The position numbers and the translations under genes are program-made. A DNA stretch of 44,740 nucleotides, taken from positions 1 through 44,740 of the forward strand of contig JAFDXG010000075.1 in the NCBI GenBank assembly GCA_018268105.1, in the 5' to 3' direction. This document shows positions 44,601 through 44,740 of this stretch, piece by piece. The stretch's first letter is position 1. Each line of letters begins with the position of its first letter. The notes under the pieces are model-generated. The model was given only the letters and a program-made list of their open reading frames with translations. It was not told where the DNA came from and ran no database searches. The DNA is from Bacteroidota bacterium. Its GTDB lineage: Bacteria > Bacteroidota > Bacteroidia > Chitinophagales > Chitinophagaceae.

Positions 44601-44740
44601 GCAAATATTCTCACAGCCGATTATTTTTCCAATGCCATACTGATTAATAATGGAAATCTGAATTTTTCAGTTATTCCTCTTCCCTGGCAGGCACAGTTAA
44701 CATCCTTTCGGGATGCTGCAACAGTTTATGCAAATAATGA
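41616..44740 (+). CDS. Large FG-GAP/VCBS-repeat lipoprotein with ASPIC/UnbV-like region (3' end cut by window edge)
   Basis: An open frame of 1041 codons that runs off the right edge. Starting at the ATG at 41616, the N-terminus is hydrophobic (LLLIVNPLYLFLFWGIVSC) and reaches a lipobox-like FYSC about residue 38, so it is probably a lipoprotein. The body has at least twelve calcium-binding DxDxDGxxD repeats (DFNNDGLID, DINNDGMLD, DYDMDGDLD, DINMDGWPD, DVNNDGLPD, DFDNDGKKD, DLDNDGDLD, DVNHDGLDD, DVNHDGNID, DVNGDGFTD, DLDNDGDND, DIDGDGDMD) that build two beta-propellers. An ASPIC/UnbV-type segment (GAKLFVFAENEIRTYEHNTTKGFMSGMEVPFHVGLSQ) lies between. Such ~1100-residue proteins are common near SusC/SusD-type genes in Bacteroidota. 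Function unknown, likely surface-exposed. Confidence 0.9.
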   Translation, partial: MFFLSKFTIRKYFLLLIVNPLYLFLFWGIVSCIFYSCSHEKKGSAPVLFHTLEHSITGLNFKNSLSQTDSLNVYNYMYFYNGSGVGAGDFNNDGLIDLFFASNQQDNKLFLNKGHLKFTDITKAAGVPQDGGWSTGVSVVDINNDGMLDIYVCKVGKMGKHCSNQLLICTSIKEGIPQYEDKAAEYGLAFSGFSTQSAFFDYDMDGDLDMFLLNHAFHQNGSYESRGKFAGTYDTLYGDRLYRNDNGRFTDVTKLSGINSSAIGYGLGIAVADINMDGWPDIYIGNDFQENDYLYINQKNGSFTDENSDRLMHTSKYTMGVDIADVNNDGLPDIISLDMLAADPYILQRSLADDNYDLYYHRIASGYNYQYSRNNFQLNRNNGMFSEIALYSGIYATDWSWAPLWMDFDNDGKKDLFISNGIPRRLNDMDYINFIYNREIQKKISNKDPDKDISLAQKYPAIKIPNKFFKNTGDLKFHDMAQSIYHDLPTYSNGAVYADLDNDGDLDVVVNNINDYALLYENRTSQNDSTKYIEIKLKGPGSNRNAVGAKLFVFAENEIRTYEHNTTKGFMSGMEVPFHVGLSQTKIDSAILVWPDNSFQRVQLTASVKMLEITYTKGLPVFNYATITSFYKPQSNPVRNIAAIAGLNYIHKENDFEEFDRDPLMTHMLSREGPPAAVADVNHDGLDDIYIGASKSFRGTVMLQQSNGKFLAATSPDIIIDSMYEDVAAIFTDVNHDGNIDLIIASGGNEYFGNNQLLSPRVYINDGKANFKKLAHAFTNVYITASCIAPADVNGDGFTDLFIGARTVSGNYGEIPASALLINDGTGNFRNETESIAPGLSKAGMVTGAVWTDLDNDGDNDLVISCEWGTITAFINDKGRFSKKDLTEKKGWWSFVHPIDIDGDGDMDIVAGNLGLNSRLHASVQEPVKLYFNDFDDNGKKEQVLTYFVQGKEIPFAGKDELQKQMPILKKKYVYAEDFAKTNLKELLSSGKIKNANILTADYFSNAILINNGNLNFSVIPLPWQAQLTSFRDAATVYANN

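Noticed and set aside
1..44740. Mobile element, prophage, defence island, tRNA or rRNA genes
   Set aside because: No transposase, integrase, phage, toxin-antitoxin, restriction or Cas motifs were found among the proteins, and no cloverleaf or rRNA-like stretch was recognised by eye; a tRNAscan/Infernal run would be decisive.

Overview
The window looks like a chromosomal segment of a Bacteroidota bacterium, most likely of the Chitinophagaceae. The evidence is the AT-rich DNA, TAnnTTTG-type -7 promoter elements, a type IX secretion sorting tail on a protease, and Bacteroidota-typical families (DUF4197, DUF4270, head-GIN/DUF2807, TonB-dependent receptors, large FG-GAP/ASPIC-UnbV lipoproteins). 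No insertion sequence, phage gene, CRISPR array, tRNA or rRNA was recognised, and the assignment to family is by eye only.

Layout. 1-5180: cell-envelope and stress genes (DUF4197 protein running off the left edge, M43 metalloprotease, glutaminyl cyclotransferase, an unrecognised secreted protein, Hsp20). 5394-9825: bacilliredoxin, prolipoprotein diacylglyceryl transferase, and an outer-membrane beta-barrel receptor with a striking palindromic leader. 9906-18182, minus strand: PrpD, a subtilase, two thrombospondin-3/OmpA-type proteins and an ALDH7-type dehydrogenase, several with clear intrinsic terminators. 18621-19127: a small secreted orphan behind a poly-C tract.

19147-25947, minus strand: panC-panD-flippase-like membrane protein-rfaE2-ppk1-ppx-panB. 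Vitamin B5 synthesis genes bracket the polyphosphate synthesis/degradation pair. Divergently, 26059-28449 carries a stand-alone glycogen-synthase N-terminal domain that has lost its usual substrate motif, then a DUF4270 protein. 28536-33234 holds metK, a Nudix hydrolase, rlmB and an LTA-synthase-like sulfatase. 33260-37500 holds a serine hydrolase, a PlsC-type acyltransferase, an acyl-CoA thioesterase and a dipeptide epimerase.

37569-37690 is an unusual pair of inverted heptamer arrays. 37709-40266 is a TonB-dependent receptor behind a clear TPP riboswitch, so thiamin-controlled outer-membrane uptake. 40402-41127 is a head-GIN protein. From 41616 to the right edge runs a giant FG-GAP/ASPIC lipoprotein, incomplete in the window.

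There is no obvious defence or mobile system. The most notable signals are regulatory or structural: the TPP riboswitch receptor, the heptamer arrays, a concentric palindrome before the receptor at 7357, three helically phased CACTTAGTG sites, and the non-canonical glycogen-synthase-like protein.
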